Assembly: GCA_024398965.1 (NCBI GenBank)
Contig: JAKSIF010000022.1
Span: 1 to 43,302, forward strand
DNA from: Fibrobacter sp.
Lineage (GTDB): Bacteria; Fibrobacterota; Fibrobacteria; Fibrobacterales; Fibrobacteraceae
Length of the DNA stretch: 43,302 nucleotides
Direction of reading: 5' to 3'
Shown piece by piece: positions 24,909-32,932 of this stretch. Position numbers and translations under genes: made by a program. The first letter of the stretch is position 1. Each line of letters begins with the position of its first letter. Under the pieces are notes generated by a model that saw nothing but the letters and a program-made list of their open reading frames with translations, was not told the DNA's origin and made no database searches.

Positions 24909-26045
24909 ATGAAAAAATTGAGTGTAGGTTTACTTGGCTCCATGCTCCTGCTTGCAGGTTGCTCCCTGGGTCCCCACATGCAAATGGCCGTTCCTGGTGA
25001 CGAAGCCGAATACAATGGTGTAAAGGTTCGCCTCCATGCCATTGAAGAAGGCGACTTTGGTACAGGTTCCGCTGCCGCTGCAGAAACTGCTGCTACGGAA
25101 GTAGGCGATCTTAAGGAACTGATGGTCGATTCCATGCCGGAGCTGGAATATCGCATTGGACCTCTGGACATGGTTCAGGTTGTGGTTTGGGAACATCCCG
25201 AACTGACCTCGCCTATGGGTCAGTACCAGCCTGCCGGTCAGAAGGTTACCACCGATGGTAAGCTGTTCTACCCCTATGCTGGTGAACTGCAGGCCGCTGG
25301 CCTTACCGCTCAGGAACTTCGTGCTGAAATTACCAAGCGTCTTTCTGACAAGATCTTGAACGATCCTCAGGTTGATGTCCGCGTTACCGGTTACAACAGC
25401 CGTCGCGCATTCGTGTCTGGCCGAGTCTCCAAGCCGGGCTTTGTCGCCTTTGACGAAAACCCCATCACCATTCCCGATGCAATCGCCGCTGTAGGCGGTT
25501 TCGCTAACGATGCAGATCTTTCTGCCATCCAGCTTCGTCGTGGTGAAAAGGTTTACAACATCAATTATACCGATGCATTCAAGAGCAATCTTCAGCTCGA
25601 AAAGATCGTTATTCTCCCCAATGACCAGCTCTATATTCCTTCCTTGGTCCAGACCCAGAAGGAAAACAAGGTCTACGTCATGGGTGAAGTCGGCCGCGTA
25701 GGTGTGGTTGATATTCATGATGGCAACTTGAGCCTTGCTGAAGCCTTGTCCACCGCTGGTGGCCTGCAGGCTCTTAACGCCACCTCCCGCGGTATTTACG
25801 TTATCCGTAATACCTCTGAAAAGCAGATTGACGTTTACCAGTTGAATGCAAAGAACGCAATGGCCCTTGCCATGGCAGACCGTTTCAATCTTAACCCGCA
25901 CGACATCGTTTATGTTGATGCTTCCGACCTTGCAACTTGGAACCGCCTGATTGGTCTTCTGTGGCCCACTCAGCAGGCTGTCTACTACGATGTGCTGACG
26001 GTCCGTACTGTCCAGCAGATCAGCAATGGTACCTGGGGTAAGTAA
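24909..26045 (+). CDS. wza: Wza-like polysaccharide export lipoprotein
   Basis: A 378-residue outer-membrane lipoprotein of the Poly_export family. The signal peptide ends in the lipobox LLAGC (C18). An about 55-residue linker follows, then the Poly_export domain starting 'YRIGPLDMVQVVVWEHPELT' near 82, and two or more SLBB segments ('AFVSGRVSKPGFV', 'VYVMGEVGRVGVV'). The C-terminal helix 'ATWNRLIGLLWPTQQAVYY' would cross the outer membrane, as in Wza. It forms the exit channel for polymer driven by Wzc. The next gene follows after 12 nt. Confidence 0.93.
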   Translation: MKKLSVGLLGSMLLLAGCSLGPHMQMAVPGDEAEYNGVKVRLHAIEEGDFGTGSAAAAETAATEVGDLKELMVDSMPELEYRIGPLDMVQVVVWEHPELTSPMGQYQPAGQKVTTDGKLFYPYAGELQAAGLTAQELRAEITKRLSDKILNDPQVDVRVTGYNSRRAFVSGRVSKPGFVAFDENPITIPDAIAAVGGFANDADLSAIQLRRGEKVYNINYTDAFKSNLQLEKIVILPNDQLYIPSLVQTQKENKVYVMGEVGRVGVVDIHDGNLSLAEALSTAGGLQALNATSRGIYVIRNTSEKQIDVYQLNAKNAMALAMADRFNLNPHDIVYVDASDLATWNRLIGLLWPTQQAVYYDVLTVRTVQQISNGTWGK

Positions 26046-26057
26046 TAGAGGCTTTGT

Positions 26058-27434
26058 ATGATTAACTTGATTCTTTGTGGTGGTAACGGCACTCGTCTTT
26101 GGCCTGTAAGCCGTTCCCTCATGCCCAAGCAGTTCGCTCCGTTGTTTGACGGACAGTCCCTGTTCCGTAAGACTGTGGTGACCAATTCCGCAGTTTGCGA
26201 AGCACAGTTCATCGTTTCCAATGCCGACCAGTTCTTCCTTGCAAAGGACCAGCTGGAAGCTGAAGGCAAGCACAACTGCAAGTTCCTGCTGGAACCGGTG
26301 GGTCGCAATACCGCGCCTGCCATTGCCCTGGCCTGCCTGACCCTGGATCCCGAGGAAATCGTCCTGGTTTCCCCGTCCGACCATGTAATCCGCAAGAAGG
26401 ACGAATACAAGAACGTTCTTCTTCGCGCCCAGGAACTTGCCAAGGAAGGCAACCTGGTGACCTTCGGTATCACTCCCACCAGTCCCGAAACTGGCTACGG
26501 CTACATCGAGGCCGAAGGCGAAAACGTCAAGCGCTTTGTGGAAAAGCCGGACCGCGCTACCGCCGAAAAGTATTTGCTGGCTGGTAACTTCTACTGGAAC
26601 TCCGGCATCTTCTGCTTCAAGGCTAAGACCTTCCTTTCTGAACTGCAGAAGCATTCTCCCGACATTCTGGAAGCCGCCAAGATGGCTCTCGCAAATACCG
26701 CTATCGAAGCCGGTGAACCGATTCGCGTGGGCATGGACGACATGAAGGCCATCCCTTCCAACTCCATCGACTACGCCGTCATGGAAAAGTCCAACATCGT
26801 GAAGGTTGTGCCCAGCGATATCGGCTGGAGCGACCTTGGCTCCTTCGACAGCCTGTATGGCGAATACCCTCACGACGAAAACGGCAACAACGTGAACCCC
26901 CGTCACATTGCCGTAGGTTCCAAGAACTCCCTGGTCATGGGCTCCCAGCGTGCTATCGCTACCATCGATCTGGACAAGATGCTCATCGTGGATACCCCCG
27001 ACGCTCTCCTCGTGGCTCCTCTCAGCAGCAGCCAGAAGGTGAAGCAGGTGGTGGAAGAACTGAAGGTCCGCGGCTCCGACCTCATCAGCGTTCCGCAGAC
27101 TGTGAACCGCCCCTGGGGTACTTACTCTGTGCTGGAATCCACCGAACGCTACAAGATGAAGCGCATCGTGGTGAAGCCGGGCAAGCGCCTCTCCCTGCAG
27201 AAGCACCTGCATCGTTCCGAGCACTGGGTGGTCGTAAGCGGTACAGCAACCGTTACCGTCGGCGACAAGGTGTTCTACGTTCGCCCCAATGAATCCACCT
27301 ACATCCCCGTGGGCGAAGTCCATCGCCTGCAGAACGAAGGCCGCCTGCCTCTCGTCATCGTGGAAATCCAGGTGGGTGAATACACCGGCGAAGACGACAT
27401 CATCCGCATGGAAGACGACTTCCACCGTAACTAA
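26058..27434 (+). CDS. manC: Mannose-1-phosphate guanylyltransferase / mannose-6-phosphate isomerase
   Basis: A 458-residue bifunctional enzyme making GDP-mannose for polysaccharide synthesis. The nucleotidyltransferase domain has the signature 'LCGGNGTRLWPVSRSLMPKQF' split over residues 6-26 and the metal/sugar site 'FVEKPD' near 159-164. The C-terminal cupin isomerase domain (about 350-450) begins 'RPWGTYSVL' and contains 'HLHRSEHWVVVSGTA'. Length and order match the ManC/CpsB/XanB type. It is the last gene before a strong terminator. Its place in the operon suggests that the exported polymer contains mannose or a GDP-mannose-derived sugar such as fucose. Confidence 0.95.
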   Translation: MINLILCGGNGTRLWPVSRSLMPKQFAPLFDGQSLFRKTVVTNSAVCEAQFIVSNADQFFLAKDQLEAEGKHNCKFLLEPVGRNTAPAIALACLTLDPEEIVLVSPSDHVIRKKDEYKNVLLRAQELAKEGNLVTFGITPTSPETGYGYIEAEGENVKRFVEKPDRATAEKYLLAGNFYWNSGIFCFKAKTFLSELQKHSPDILEAAKMALANTAIEAGEPIRVGMDDMKAIPSNSIDYAVMEKSNIVKVVPSDIGWSDLGSFDSLYGEYPHDENGNNVNPRHIAVGSKNSLVMGSQRAIATIDLDKMLIVDTPDALLVAPLSSSQKVKQVVEELKVRGSDLISVPQTVNRPWGTYSVLESTERYKMKRIVVKPGKRLSLQKHLHRSEHWVVVSGTATVTVGDKVFYVRPNESTYIPVGEVHRLQNEGRLPLVIVEIQVGEYTGEDDIIRMEDDFHRN

Positions 27435-27451
27435 GAGTCAGTGAAATTAAG

Positions 27452-27483
27452 AAAGGGTCTCGGCATCGCCGAGACCCTTTTTT
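27452..27483. terminator. Strong bidirectional terminator after manC and pheS
   Basis: AAAGGGTCTCGGC and GCCGAGACCCTTT form a perfect 13-bp stem with a three-base ATC loop, ending in six T's on the plus strand and with A's on the other side. It lies between convergent manC and pheS and can serve both. Confidence 0.92.
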
Positions 27484-27507
27484 CATAATTCATAATTCGC
27501 GCTAGCG

Positions 27508-28530
27508 CTAGAACTGGTCCAGGAAGCGCTGGTCGTTGCCGGTAAGCAAGCCAATTTCCGGAATGGCGTGGCGCAGCATGGCGATACGGTCGAGACCGAA
27601 GCCGAATGCAAAGCCGGTGTACTTTTCGCCATCGATACCGCAGTTCTTGAACACGTTGGGGTCCACGGAGCCGCAGCCACCGATTTCCATCCAGCCGGTG
27701 CCCTTGCAACGACGGCAACCTTCGCCGCCGCAGAATACGCAGCTCACATCCATTTCAGCGGAAGGTTCCGTGAAGGGGAAGAAGCTGGGGCGGAAACGGG
27801 TCTTGACGCCTTCACCAAAGAGCTTGTTCATGAATACCTGGAGAACGCCCTTCAGGTCGGCAAAGGAAATGTTTTCGTCCACCACCAGGCCTTCGCACTG
27901 CTGGAACATGGGAGCGTGGGTGGCATCGTTGTCGACGCGGAACACGTGGCCCGGAGCAATCATGCGGAAAGGCGGCTTGTGGGTTTCCATGTAATGAATC
28001 TGGGTACCGCTGGTGTGGGTGCGGAGCATCACCTTGTCGTCCACGTAGAAGGTATCCTGCATGTCGCGGGACGGGTGGTCGGGAGGAGTGTTCAATGCTT
28101 CGAAGTTGTACCAGTCGGTTTCGATGTCGCGACCGAAGTCCACTTCAAAGCCCATCTGGCTGAAGAAGTCGATGATCTCTTCGCGGACGTCGTACAGCGG
28201 GTGGGTAGAACCTGCAGGAATGCCTGCGCCAGGGAGGCTCACGTCTACGCTACCGCTGGAAAGTTTCTTCTGGAGGGCCGCTTCGTTGGCGGTGGCGATG
28301 GCCTTTTCGATTTCTTCGGAGACGGCCACCTTAAGTTCGTTGACGAGCTTGCCGAAAGCCGGCTTTTCTTCGGGAGGAAGAGTACCCATCTGCTTCATCA
28401 GGTCGGTAACGAGACCTTTCTTGCCCAGGTACTTCACGCGGAGGTTGTTGACGGCTTCTTGATTGGTAAGGTCAGTTTGCGCAAGTTCTGCGTCAAATGC
28501 CTGTTTCACGTTATTAATAGCTTCACTCAT
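27508..28530 (-). CDS. pheS: Phenylalanyl-tRNA synthetase alpha subunit
   Basis: A 340-residue PheS, the catalytic subunit of the alpha2-beta2 enzyme that charges tRNA-Phe. The N-terminal coiled coil (about 1-85) binds tRNA. Class II motifs follow: 'HPLYDVREEIIDFFSQMGF' near 111-129, 'LLRTHTS'-type motif 2 ('VMLRTHTSGTQI') near 169-180, and motif 3 'GFGLDRIAMLRH' near 309-320. 'CVFCGGEGCRRCKGTGW' near 264-280 is the usual Cys-rich insert. pheT is not adjacent, so the two subunits are encoded apart or pheT lies elsewhere. Confidence 0.95.
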   Translation of the reverse strand: MSEAINNVKQAFDAELAQTDLTNQEAVNNLRVKYLGKKGLVTDLMKQMGTLPPEEKPAFGKLVNELKVAVSEEIEKAIATANEAALQKKLSSGSVDVSLPGAGIPAGSTHPLYDVREEIIDFFSQMGFEVDFGRDIETDWYNFEALNTPPDHPSRDMQDTFYVDDKVMLRTHTSGTQIHYMETHKPPFRMIAPGHVFRVDNDATHAPMFQQCEGLVVDENISFADLKGVLQVFMNKLFGEGVKTRFRPSFFPFTEPSAEMDVSCVFCGGEGCRRCKGTGWMEIGGCGSVDPNVFKNCGIDGEKYTGFAFGFGLDRIAMLRHAIPEIGLLTGNDQRFLDQF

Positions 28531-28607
28531 AGTGCGGCAAAATGTAGAAATTGATAATGGATGATTGATGATTGATAATGAAAACTTCTGCGCGTACGGA
28601 GTATTTT

Positions 28608-29834
28608 TTAATTGACTCCTGGAATGTGCATGATAACGGGCCTGTTCTTCCCGTTCTCGGTCTTATGGATGGTGAGCTTGCCGGTGGAGTCATAGCTGAA
28701 CTGGTCGCCAACTCGCTCGCCGTTGACGTAGGTGAGGGAATCTCGCAGAACTCCGTTGCGATACCAGTTTTTCCAGATGCCATCCCGCTTTCCATCTTTC
28801 CAGAAACCTTCGGAGGCGGCTGATGTGTAACTTACGCTATCCGCAGTTGAATCCGGATAAAAGCTGCGGCTGACTTTTATATCTCCGTGTTCCCAGTTTT
28901 CTTCGTACCGTAGAGCTTTACCTTCGCGCATAAACCATAAGGTGCCATCTAGGACGAATTCGCCCCCTTCGTTCATTACGAAGGTAGATTCGGCACAAAC
29001 AACAGCGCCGCATACGCCGAAGTCCGTTCGCGCTGTATCCCGCATAACAGTTTCTGCGATTTTGTTTCCTTCGACATCGAACCACTGCCATACGGAATCC
29101 CGCAGTCCGTTCCTCCAGAATTCCCGCTTTAGCACGATGCCTTCGCCGGAGTACATTTCTCGTACGCCATTCAGAATGTTGCCTGCCCACATTTCGCGTA
29201 CTCGCACCTTCTTGCCGCTGTCGTAATACTCCAGACGCTCGCCACTCTTTTTACCTTGTCTGCAATAGAACTGGAGCTCAAGAACGCCGCTAAAGTTGTA
29301 CTTTTTATAGAAGCCAGAGTCGATGGTGCTGAAACAGGAATTTTCCTCGGCGATGGTTCCGTTCTCGTTCCACTTTTTCCAGACGCCAATGGAGTCTCCG
29401 TTGTCGCTGTAGTGTTCCTCGAATGCCTTTTCGCCGTTGAAGTGCCAACCGGTCCAGTCGCCAACGGGATGGTCGTTTTCGTAATAACGGATAGCTTCGG
29501 TTTTCTTGTTGAAGTGCCCTCCGAAGTAGCTGGTCCACTTACCGTGGCGCAACCCTTTCTTGTACTTGCCTTCCATGACAAGATCACCAAAGCCTGTCCA
29601 GCGTTTGAAATCGCCATGGGGGACGCTGTCCTTGTAGGGAATTTCCAATTCCTTGATTCCGTCGGAATACCACTCGTTTCGCTTTAAGATTTCACCATCG
29701 GGATAAATCCAGATAGACGTTTTTTTCGCACCATTGGCGTGGTATGCCACAACCTGTTCCTCTGCGTGCTCAATAGTGCATCCAGAAAGAACAAGGAAAA
29801 TGCAGAAAATCGGTGCAAAAAAAAGTTGAATCAT
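28608..29834 (-). CDS. Lipoprotein with MORN-type (YwqK-like) repeats
   Basis: A 408-residue lipoprotein. 'MIQLFFAPIFCIFLVLSGC' is a lipoprotein signal peptide with lipobox LSGC (C19), so I start at ATG 29834 rather than the longer frame to 29888, which would overlap the divergent gene. The mature protein is a string of MORN_2-type repeats of the form 'hpxGxWxxWhxNGxh' ('GKWTSYF', 'GDWTGWHFNGEK', 'GVWKKWNENGTI', 'RDSVWQWFD', 'GIWKNWYRNGVL'). YwqK-like proteins are often annotated as antitoxins, but no toxin lies nearby. A periplasmic or surface structural role is likelier. It precedes pheS by 77 nt. Confidence 0.85.
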   Translation of the reverse strand: MIQLFFAPIFCIFLVLSGCTIEHAEEQVVAYHANGAKKTSIWIYPDGEILKRNEWYSDGIKELEIPYKDSVPHGDFKRWTGFGDLVMEGKYKKGLRHGKWTSYFGGHFNKKTEAIRYYENDHPVGDWTGWHFNGEKAFEEHYSDNGDSIGVWKKWNENGTIAEENSCFSTIDSGFYKKYNFSGVLELQFYCRQGKKSGERLEYYDSGKKVRVREMWAGNILNGVREMYSGEGIVLKREFWRNGLRDSVWQWFDVEGNKIAETVMRDTARTDFGVCGAVVCAESTFVMNEGGEFVLDGTLWFMREGKALRYEENWEHGDIKVSRSFYPDSTADSVSYTSAASEGFWKDGKRDGIWKNWYRNGVLRDSLTYVNGERVGDQFSYDSTGKLTIHKTENGKNRPVIMHIPGVN

Positions 29835-29868
29835 ATTTTCCAAAGTAGAAAAAAGGTAATTTCTAGGT

Positions 29869-30669
29869 GTGGCTGAAATAAAAAACAAACCTATTGCAGA
29901 TACGCTAAATGCAAGAGTACGTACCCCATGGGTATGGCTTGTTCTTGTGGTTACCGTTGGGTTGACTGCGTTGTTTTATTTCTCCCAGAAACCGGAGCTT
30001 GTGGTGTATCCGCGGTTCATTAAGAGCCTTGCTGAATACCAGCTTCAGGAATCCTACGTGATGCGGACCATGGATCGCATTCGAAGTGGAACCGGTGGCG
30101 ATACCTTGCTGGTTCAGACCCAGACCATGAGTCTTCGAGAATCTGCGGTTTCCTTCTCTCGCGAAATGGACGAGATGAGCTCCCATGGAATCAAGACGCC
30201 AAGCTACAATATGGTCAACCGGTTTGAAAAGGAAGTCTTGGGCAAGGTAGCCGGAATGCGCCGCTACGCCACAGGGCGCTGTGCTTGGATGGTTCGCCTA
30301 AATCAAATCAATGATGAAATTCAGAATCATCCTGCGGCGGTCTACGCCAGGTTGCATAGAACACTGGATTCCGCTAAGGCTGGATATCCGGTTGGAGTAA
30401 ACTTCGGTGATTCCCTGTACACGGAGGTGCCCGATTCGCTCAAGACTTCAATCATTGCTTTGCTGCAGGATAACGAAGAACTCGCCTTTGCATGGAGTCG
30501 TTTTAATAACGAGATGGCGGTCATGTATAGTGAGGATCTGATGCAATTTTTCCATCAGGCGAACCAGAATGAAATCGCCCTGAAGTCAAAGATTCCCATG
30601 GCCTTCTATTTTCTGTCCCTGGTTCTAATGCTTTCTACTTTTTTCTTTATTTTCCGTTCTCGCCAGTAG
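29869..30669 (+). CDS. Two-span membrane protein of unknown function
   Basis: A 266-residue protein starting at GTG 29869 (MAEIKNK), with TAGG just upstream. One membrane segment near 18-39 ('WVWLVLVVTVGLTALFYF') and one near 241-262 ('MAFYFLSLVLMLSTFFFIF') flank a 200-residue helical domain outside the cytoplasm. The overall plan resembles sensor or chemoreceptor input modules, but there is no HAMP or signalling domain. The next gene follows after 7 nt. I do not recognise the family. Confidence 0.75.
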   Translation: MAEIKNKPIADTLNARVRTPWVWLVLVVTVGLTALFYFSQKPELVVYPRFIKSLAEYQLQESYVMRTMDRIRSGTGGDTLLVQTQTMSLRESAVSFSREMDEMSSHGIKTPSYNMVNRFEKEVLGKVAGMRRYATGRCAWMVRLNQINDEIQNHPAAVYARLHRTLDSAKAGYPVGVNFGDSLYTEVPDSLKTSIIALLQDNEELAFAWSRFNNEMAVMYSEDLMQFFHQANQNEIALKSKIPMAFYFLSLVLMLSTFFFIFRSRQ

Positions 30670-30676
30670 GTCTAAC

Positions 30677-31195
30677 TTGTCTTTTTTCACGTCTCGTAAA
30701 CCGGCTTTATTCAACTTTGCGGTCCTGCTGCTTTTCCTGGCTTCATGGCTGTTCTCCTATATGTTCCCGGCTCTAAAGGGAATGTTGTACGAAGACCACC
30801 TGTTTTATGGAACCGTAACCCATGCTTCGATTCCCAGCATTTTTGGTGGGAGCGATATTCCGTTCATGGATAAGACCATGTTCCAGATTAACGGGGATGA
30901 TCAGGCTACTTTTATTCTGTACGCTTCCCAGGAAATGATGGATGACATGTCCGAATGGTTCAGCTTTGCAGCCATGGATGCGGGAACAATTCCGCTGGAA
31001 ATTTCCGCGGCGAGGATTGACGACCATCGTTTCGTTGTACATTCAATAGCCTCTTCCGACGGGGAACTGGATTTTGATGATCTGGTGATGGATTACCAGG
31101 TGTACTACGCCTTCATTGGCGCCTGCATTGTGGGTGCTATGGCGGTCGCTGCGTTGGTCCTGTTTGTCCTGTGGATCGTAAAGAAGCGGGAATAG
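30677..31195 (+). CDS. Small two-span membrane protein
   Basis: A 172-residue protein starting at TTG 30677, seven nt after an AGG-type RBS. Membrane segments near 11-31 and 141-165 flank an acidic domain outside the cytoplasm that includes 'INGDDQATFILYASQEMMDDM'. It ends in the positive tail VKKRE, which sets the C-terminus inside. It shares the two-span plan of its upstream neighbour, so the two may form a complex. No family recognised. Confidence 0.7.
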   Translation: MSFFTSRKPALFNFAVLLLFLASWLFSYMFPALKGMLYEDHLFYGTVTHASIPSIFGGSDIPFMDKTMFQINGDDQATFILYASQEMMDDMSEWFSFAAMDAGTIPLEISAARIDDHRFVVHSIASSDGELDFDDLVMDYQVYYAFIGACIVGAMAVAALVLFVLWIVKKRE

Positions 31196-31200
31196 TCACT

Positions 31201-31896
31201 TTGAAGGGCTTGCTTGTATTTGTTCTCGCCCTTGCCTGCATAGCCTCCCTTGCGGTTGCAGCGCAGCCTTGTGACACCTTGCTGGTACGCCAAAAACCTG
31301 CCGGAATTTGGTGGCCGTCCAAAGATACGAATCGAAGAATTGCCCCGGTAGCTGTATGGTTCCATGGCGGAATGACCAGCGGAAATTGTCAAAAAGGATT
31401 GGTTGCCGGGGGCGATTTTTCTTCTATGGTTCCAGGCTACATCGTAATAAGCGCGTCTGCCTGTCGACAGGATCACTGGGTGGAGCCAACCACCATGGCC
31501 ATGGTGGACGAGGCTCTTGACTCCGTTGCGCAAAGGCGAGGGCAGGAAATTTCCGAAGTGTCGCTGGTGGGCATATCCGATGGCTCCTTGGGCGTAATTG
31601 CGTATTCCAAGCTAGGAAAACGCAAGATCGTTTCTCGGGTATTGATGAGTTCCTATGGCGGGTTGCTGGGGGCTGCGTCGGACTTGGCCAGGGATCCTGC
31701 GTTTAAAACCGGTCGTTGGCGTTTTATTCAGGGAGGCGCGGACAGGCTGTATCCATCGCAGGAAACGGTTCCCTGGATAGAAGGTTTTTGTCGAAACTTG
31801 GGTGTGGAATGTGACTTGAAGTTTGATCCTCAAGGTGAACATGACTGGGGTTATTGGCAAAATAAGCGAAAAAATTGGATTTTAGAGTTTTTTTAG
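31201..31896 (+). CDS. Exported alpha/beta hydrolase
   Basis: A 231-residue hydrolase with a signal peptide 'MKGLLVFVLALACIASLAVAA' when started at TTG 31201. A GTG at 31171 would add ten residues and overlap the gene before, and is an alternative. The fold's key residues are visible: an oxyanion region 'VWFHGGMTSG' near 53-62, nucleophile Ser in 'GISDGS' near 120, acid Asp in 'GGADRLYP', and His in 'GEHDWGYW' near 217. This is a serine esterase/peptidase arrangement acting in the periplasm. It forms an operon with the two small membrane proteins upstream. The substrate cannot be told. Confidence 0.75.
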   Translation: MKGLLVFVLALACIASLAVAAQPCDTLLVRQKPAGIWWPSKDTNRRIAPVAVWFHGGMTSGNCQKGLVAGGDFSSMVPGYIVISASACRQDHWVEPTTMAMVDEALDSVAQRRGQEISEVSLVGISDGSLGVIAYSKLGKRKIVSRVLMSSYGGLLGAASDLARDPAFKTGRWRFIQGGADRLYPSQETVPWIEGFCRNLGVECDLKFDPQGEHDWGYWQNKRKNWILEFF

Positions 31897-31905
31897 CTAG
31901 AACCC

Positions 31906-31936
31906 TTGACAAAATGGCATAATTTTTCAAAATTTG
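31906..31936 (+). promoter_or_regulatory. Candidate promoter of tRNA-Leu
   Basis: TTGACA at 31906-31911 and AAAATTTG at 31929-31936 precede the tRNA by 13 nt. The TTG-N20-AAnnTTTG layout resembles the Bacteroidetes -33/-7 type; a normal -10 hexamer is absent at the usual distance from TTGACA. Confidence 0.4.
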
Positions 31937-31949
31937 GCTTCACGAACAT

Positions 31950-32033
31950 GCGGATGTGGCGGAACTGGTAGACGCGCTAGATTCAGGTTCTAGTAATCGC
32001 AAGGTTGTGGAGGTTCAAGTCCTCTCATCCGCA
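31950..32033 (+). tRNA. tRNA-Leu(CAG)
   Basis: An 84-nt class II tRNA. The acceptor arms are GCGGATG and CATCCGC with discriminator A; the anticodon arm is CTAGA-TTCAGGT-TCTAG with anticodon CAG (reads CUG leucine codons). A long variable arm (TAATCGCAAGGTTGT) and a T-arm GAGG-TTCAAGT-CCTC are present. The CCA end is not encoded. An intrinsic terminator follows directly. Confidence 0.96.
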
Positions 32034-32036
32034 CTG

Positions 32037-32067
32037 AAAAAGACTCATCGAAAGATGAGTCTTTTTT
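32037..32067 (+). terminator. Terminator of tRNA-Leu
   Basis: AAAAAGACTCATC and GATGAGTCTTTTT form a 13-bp stem with a GAAA tetraloop and end in a T-run. It starts three nt after the tRNA. Confidence 0.95.
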
Positions 32068-32094
32068 GTTGCAGAGGGCGAGGAAGCATCCCCG
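32063..32094. repeat. Copy 1 of a 32-bp repeat downstream of tRNA-Leu
   Basis: TTTTTGTTGC-GA-GGCG-GG-AG-ATCCC-GC pattern, repeated at 32187-32218 with a few changes. Copy 1 begins in the terminator T-run. Confidence 0.5.
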
Positions 32095-32116
32095 CATCCA
32101 CATAGTGGACCATTCT

Positions 32117-32142
32117 CACTAAGGCAACAAAGTTGCCAAGTG
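32117..32142. repeat. Hairpin between the two 32-bp repeats
   Basis: CACT-aa-GGCAAC-aaa-GTTGCC-a-AGTG: ten pairs with a small internal loop, in intergenic DNA between tRNA-Leu and the acetyltransferase. No T-run follows; the role is unknown. Confidence 0.5.
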
Positions 32143-32186
32143 TTCATTAGTCTGGACTCCCACCCCACACGTGAGGCTACATTTCG

Positions 32187-32218
32187 TTTTTGTTGCCGAA
32201 GGCGGGGGAGTATCCCGC
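32187..32218. repeat. Copy 2 of a 32-bp repeat, with GCGGG hairpin
   Basis: Second copy of the 32063-32094 sequence. Here the end forms GCGGG-(7)-CCCGC (32202-32218), matching the hairpin at 8823-8838 upstream of the Rpn-type nuclease. Confidence 0.5.
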
Positions 32219-32262
32219 TCGGGACGCGTCCTTCACGTAAAGTTGAGAATCTTTTCTACTTT

Positions 32263-32853
32263 ATGCATATGTCCTGCGGATTTGAGGAACAGTTTGTACA
32301 GGCTTTTGAGACCGCGACCCTGAAAGGGGAGCGGGTTGCGCTTGTTGGCCTTAGGGAGTCTGACGTTGAGGCGGTTTATGCGTTGGTGCAGGAATCCCGC
32401 GATCACTTGACGCCACATCTTCCTTGGGTAAAGGATACCTCGATTGCAGACATCAGGAAAAAAGCTCGCGGCTGGATTCTTGCTGAGCAGCTTTCTCAGG
32501 GCGGCTGCTGGTGTATTCTTGAAAAAAACGAAAATGGTTTGCCAGTCGGCTTTATTATGCTGGATGTGAACTTGAGTAATCGCTCGGCGGCCATTAGCTA
32601 CTGGCTTGGAAAAAAGTTTACGGGGAAGGGCTATGCCACCCAGGCCCTCCAGCTGCTTTCTGATTTTGCATTAAAAACGTTGCGCTTGAATCGACTGGAA
32701 GTTTTTGCCTCGGTTCATAACGAAAAAAGTGCGGCGGTGGCCCTGCGAGCCGGTTTTAAGGAAGAAGGCGTTTGTCGGGATTACGAAATGGTGGGCGAAA
32801 CTTTTGTGGATCACCGTCGTTTTTCGCTTCTAAAACGCGATCTTACTGCATGA
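32263..32853 (+). CDS. RimJ/RimL-type GNAT N-acetyltransferase
   Basis: A 196-residue acetyltransferase of the RimJ/RimL group. Family marks are 'VALVGLRESDVEAVYALVQESRDHL' near 24-48, 'SYWLGKKFTGKGYATQAL' near 111-128 (acetyl-CoA pyrophosphate loop), 'LNRLEVFASVHNEKSAAVALRAGF' near 140-165. Such enzymes acetylate protein N-termini, amines or antibiotics; the substrate is not predictable here. ATG 32263 or 32269 are possible starts, both without a strong SD; a longer frame from 32140 runs through repeat DNA and is unlikely. A terminator follows at 32858. Confidence 0.88.
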   Translation: MHMSCGFEEQFVQAFETATLKGERVALVGLRESDVEAVYALVQESRDHLTPHLPWVKDTSIADIRKKARGWILAEQLSQGGCWCILEKNENGLPVGFIMLDVNLSNRSAAISYWLGKKFTGKGYATQALQLLSDFALKTLRLNRLEVFASVHNEKSAAVALRAGFKEEGVCRDYEMVGETFVDHRRFSLLKRDLTA

Positions 32854-32857
32854 ATTG

Positions 32858-32886
32858 GCGAAATTCGCTTAATTTCGCTGTTTTTT
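32858..32886 (+). terminator. Terminator after the RimJ/RimL-type gene
   Basis: GCGAAATT and AATTTCGC pair perfectly around CGCTT and are followed by TGTTTTTT. It isolates the TIGR02147 operon from upstream transcription. Confidence 0.85.
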
Positions 32887-32898
32887 CTGGTTGCAGAA

Positions 32899-32916
32899 TG
32901 TTTACTTGAGTAAACA
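32899..32916. promoter_or_regulatory. Upstream operator-like palindrome of the TIGR02147 gene
   Basis: TGTTTAC-TTGA-GTAAACA, seven-base perfect arms. Shares the core GTTTA...TAAAC with the palindrome at 32936-32954, 37-38 bp further on centre to centre. Probably a protein-binding site. Confidence 0.65.
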
Positions 32917-32932
32917 CTAATCCTAAGTTATC

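Noticed and set aside
24930-27425. A long open frame (831 codons) on the minus strand opposite wza and manC
   Set aside because: It mirrors two well-identified genes, has no RBS or domain, and arises from their codon bias.
28608-29834. YwqK-type antitoxin of a toxin-antitoxin pair
   Set aside because: The protein is an exported lipoprotein made of MORN-type repeats and no toxin gene is adjacent.
31950-32260. Integrated mobile element with att sites at tRNA-Leu
   Set aside because: The tRNA 3' end is not duplicated and no integrase is present; only a short repeat pair is seen.
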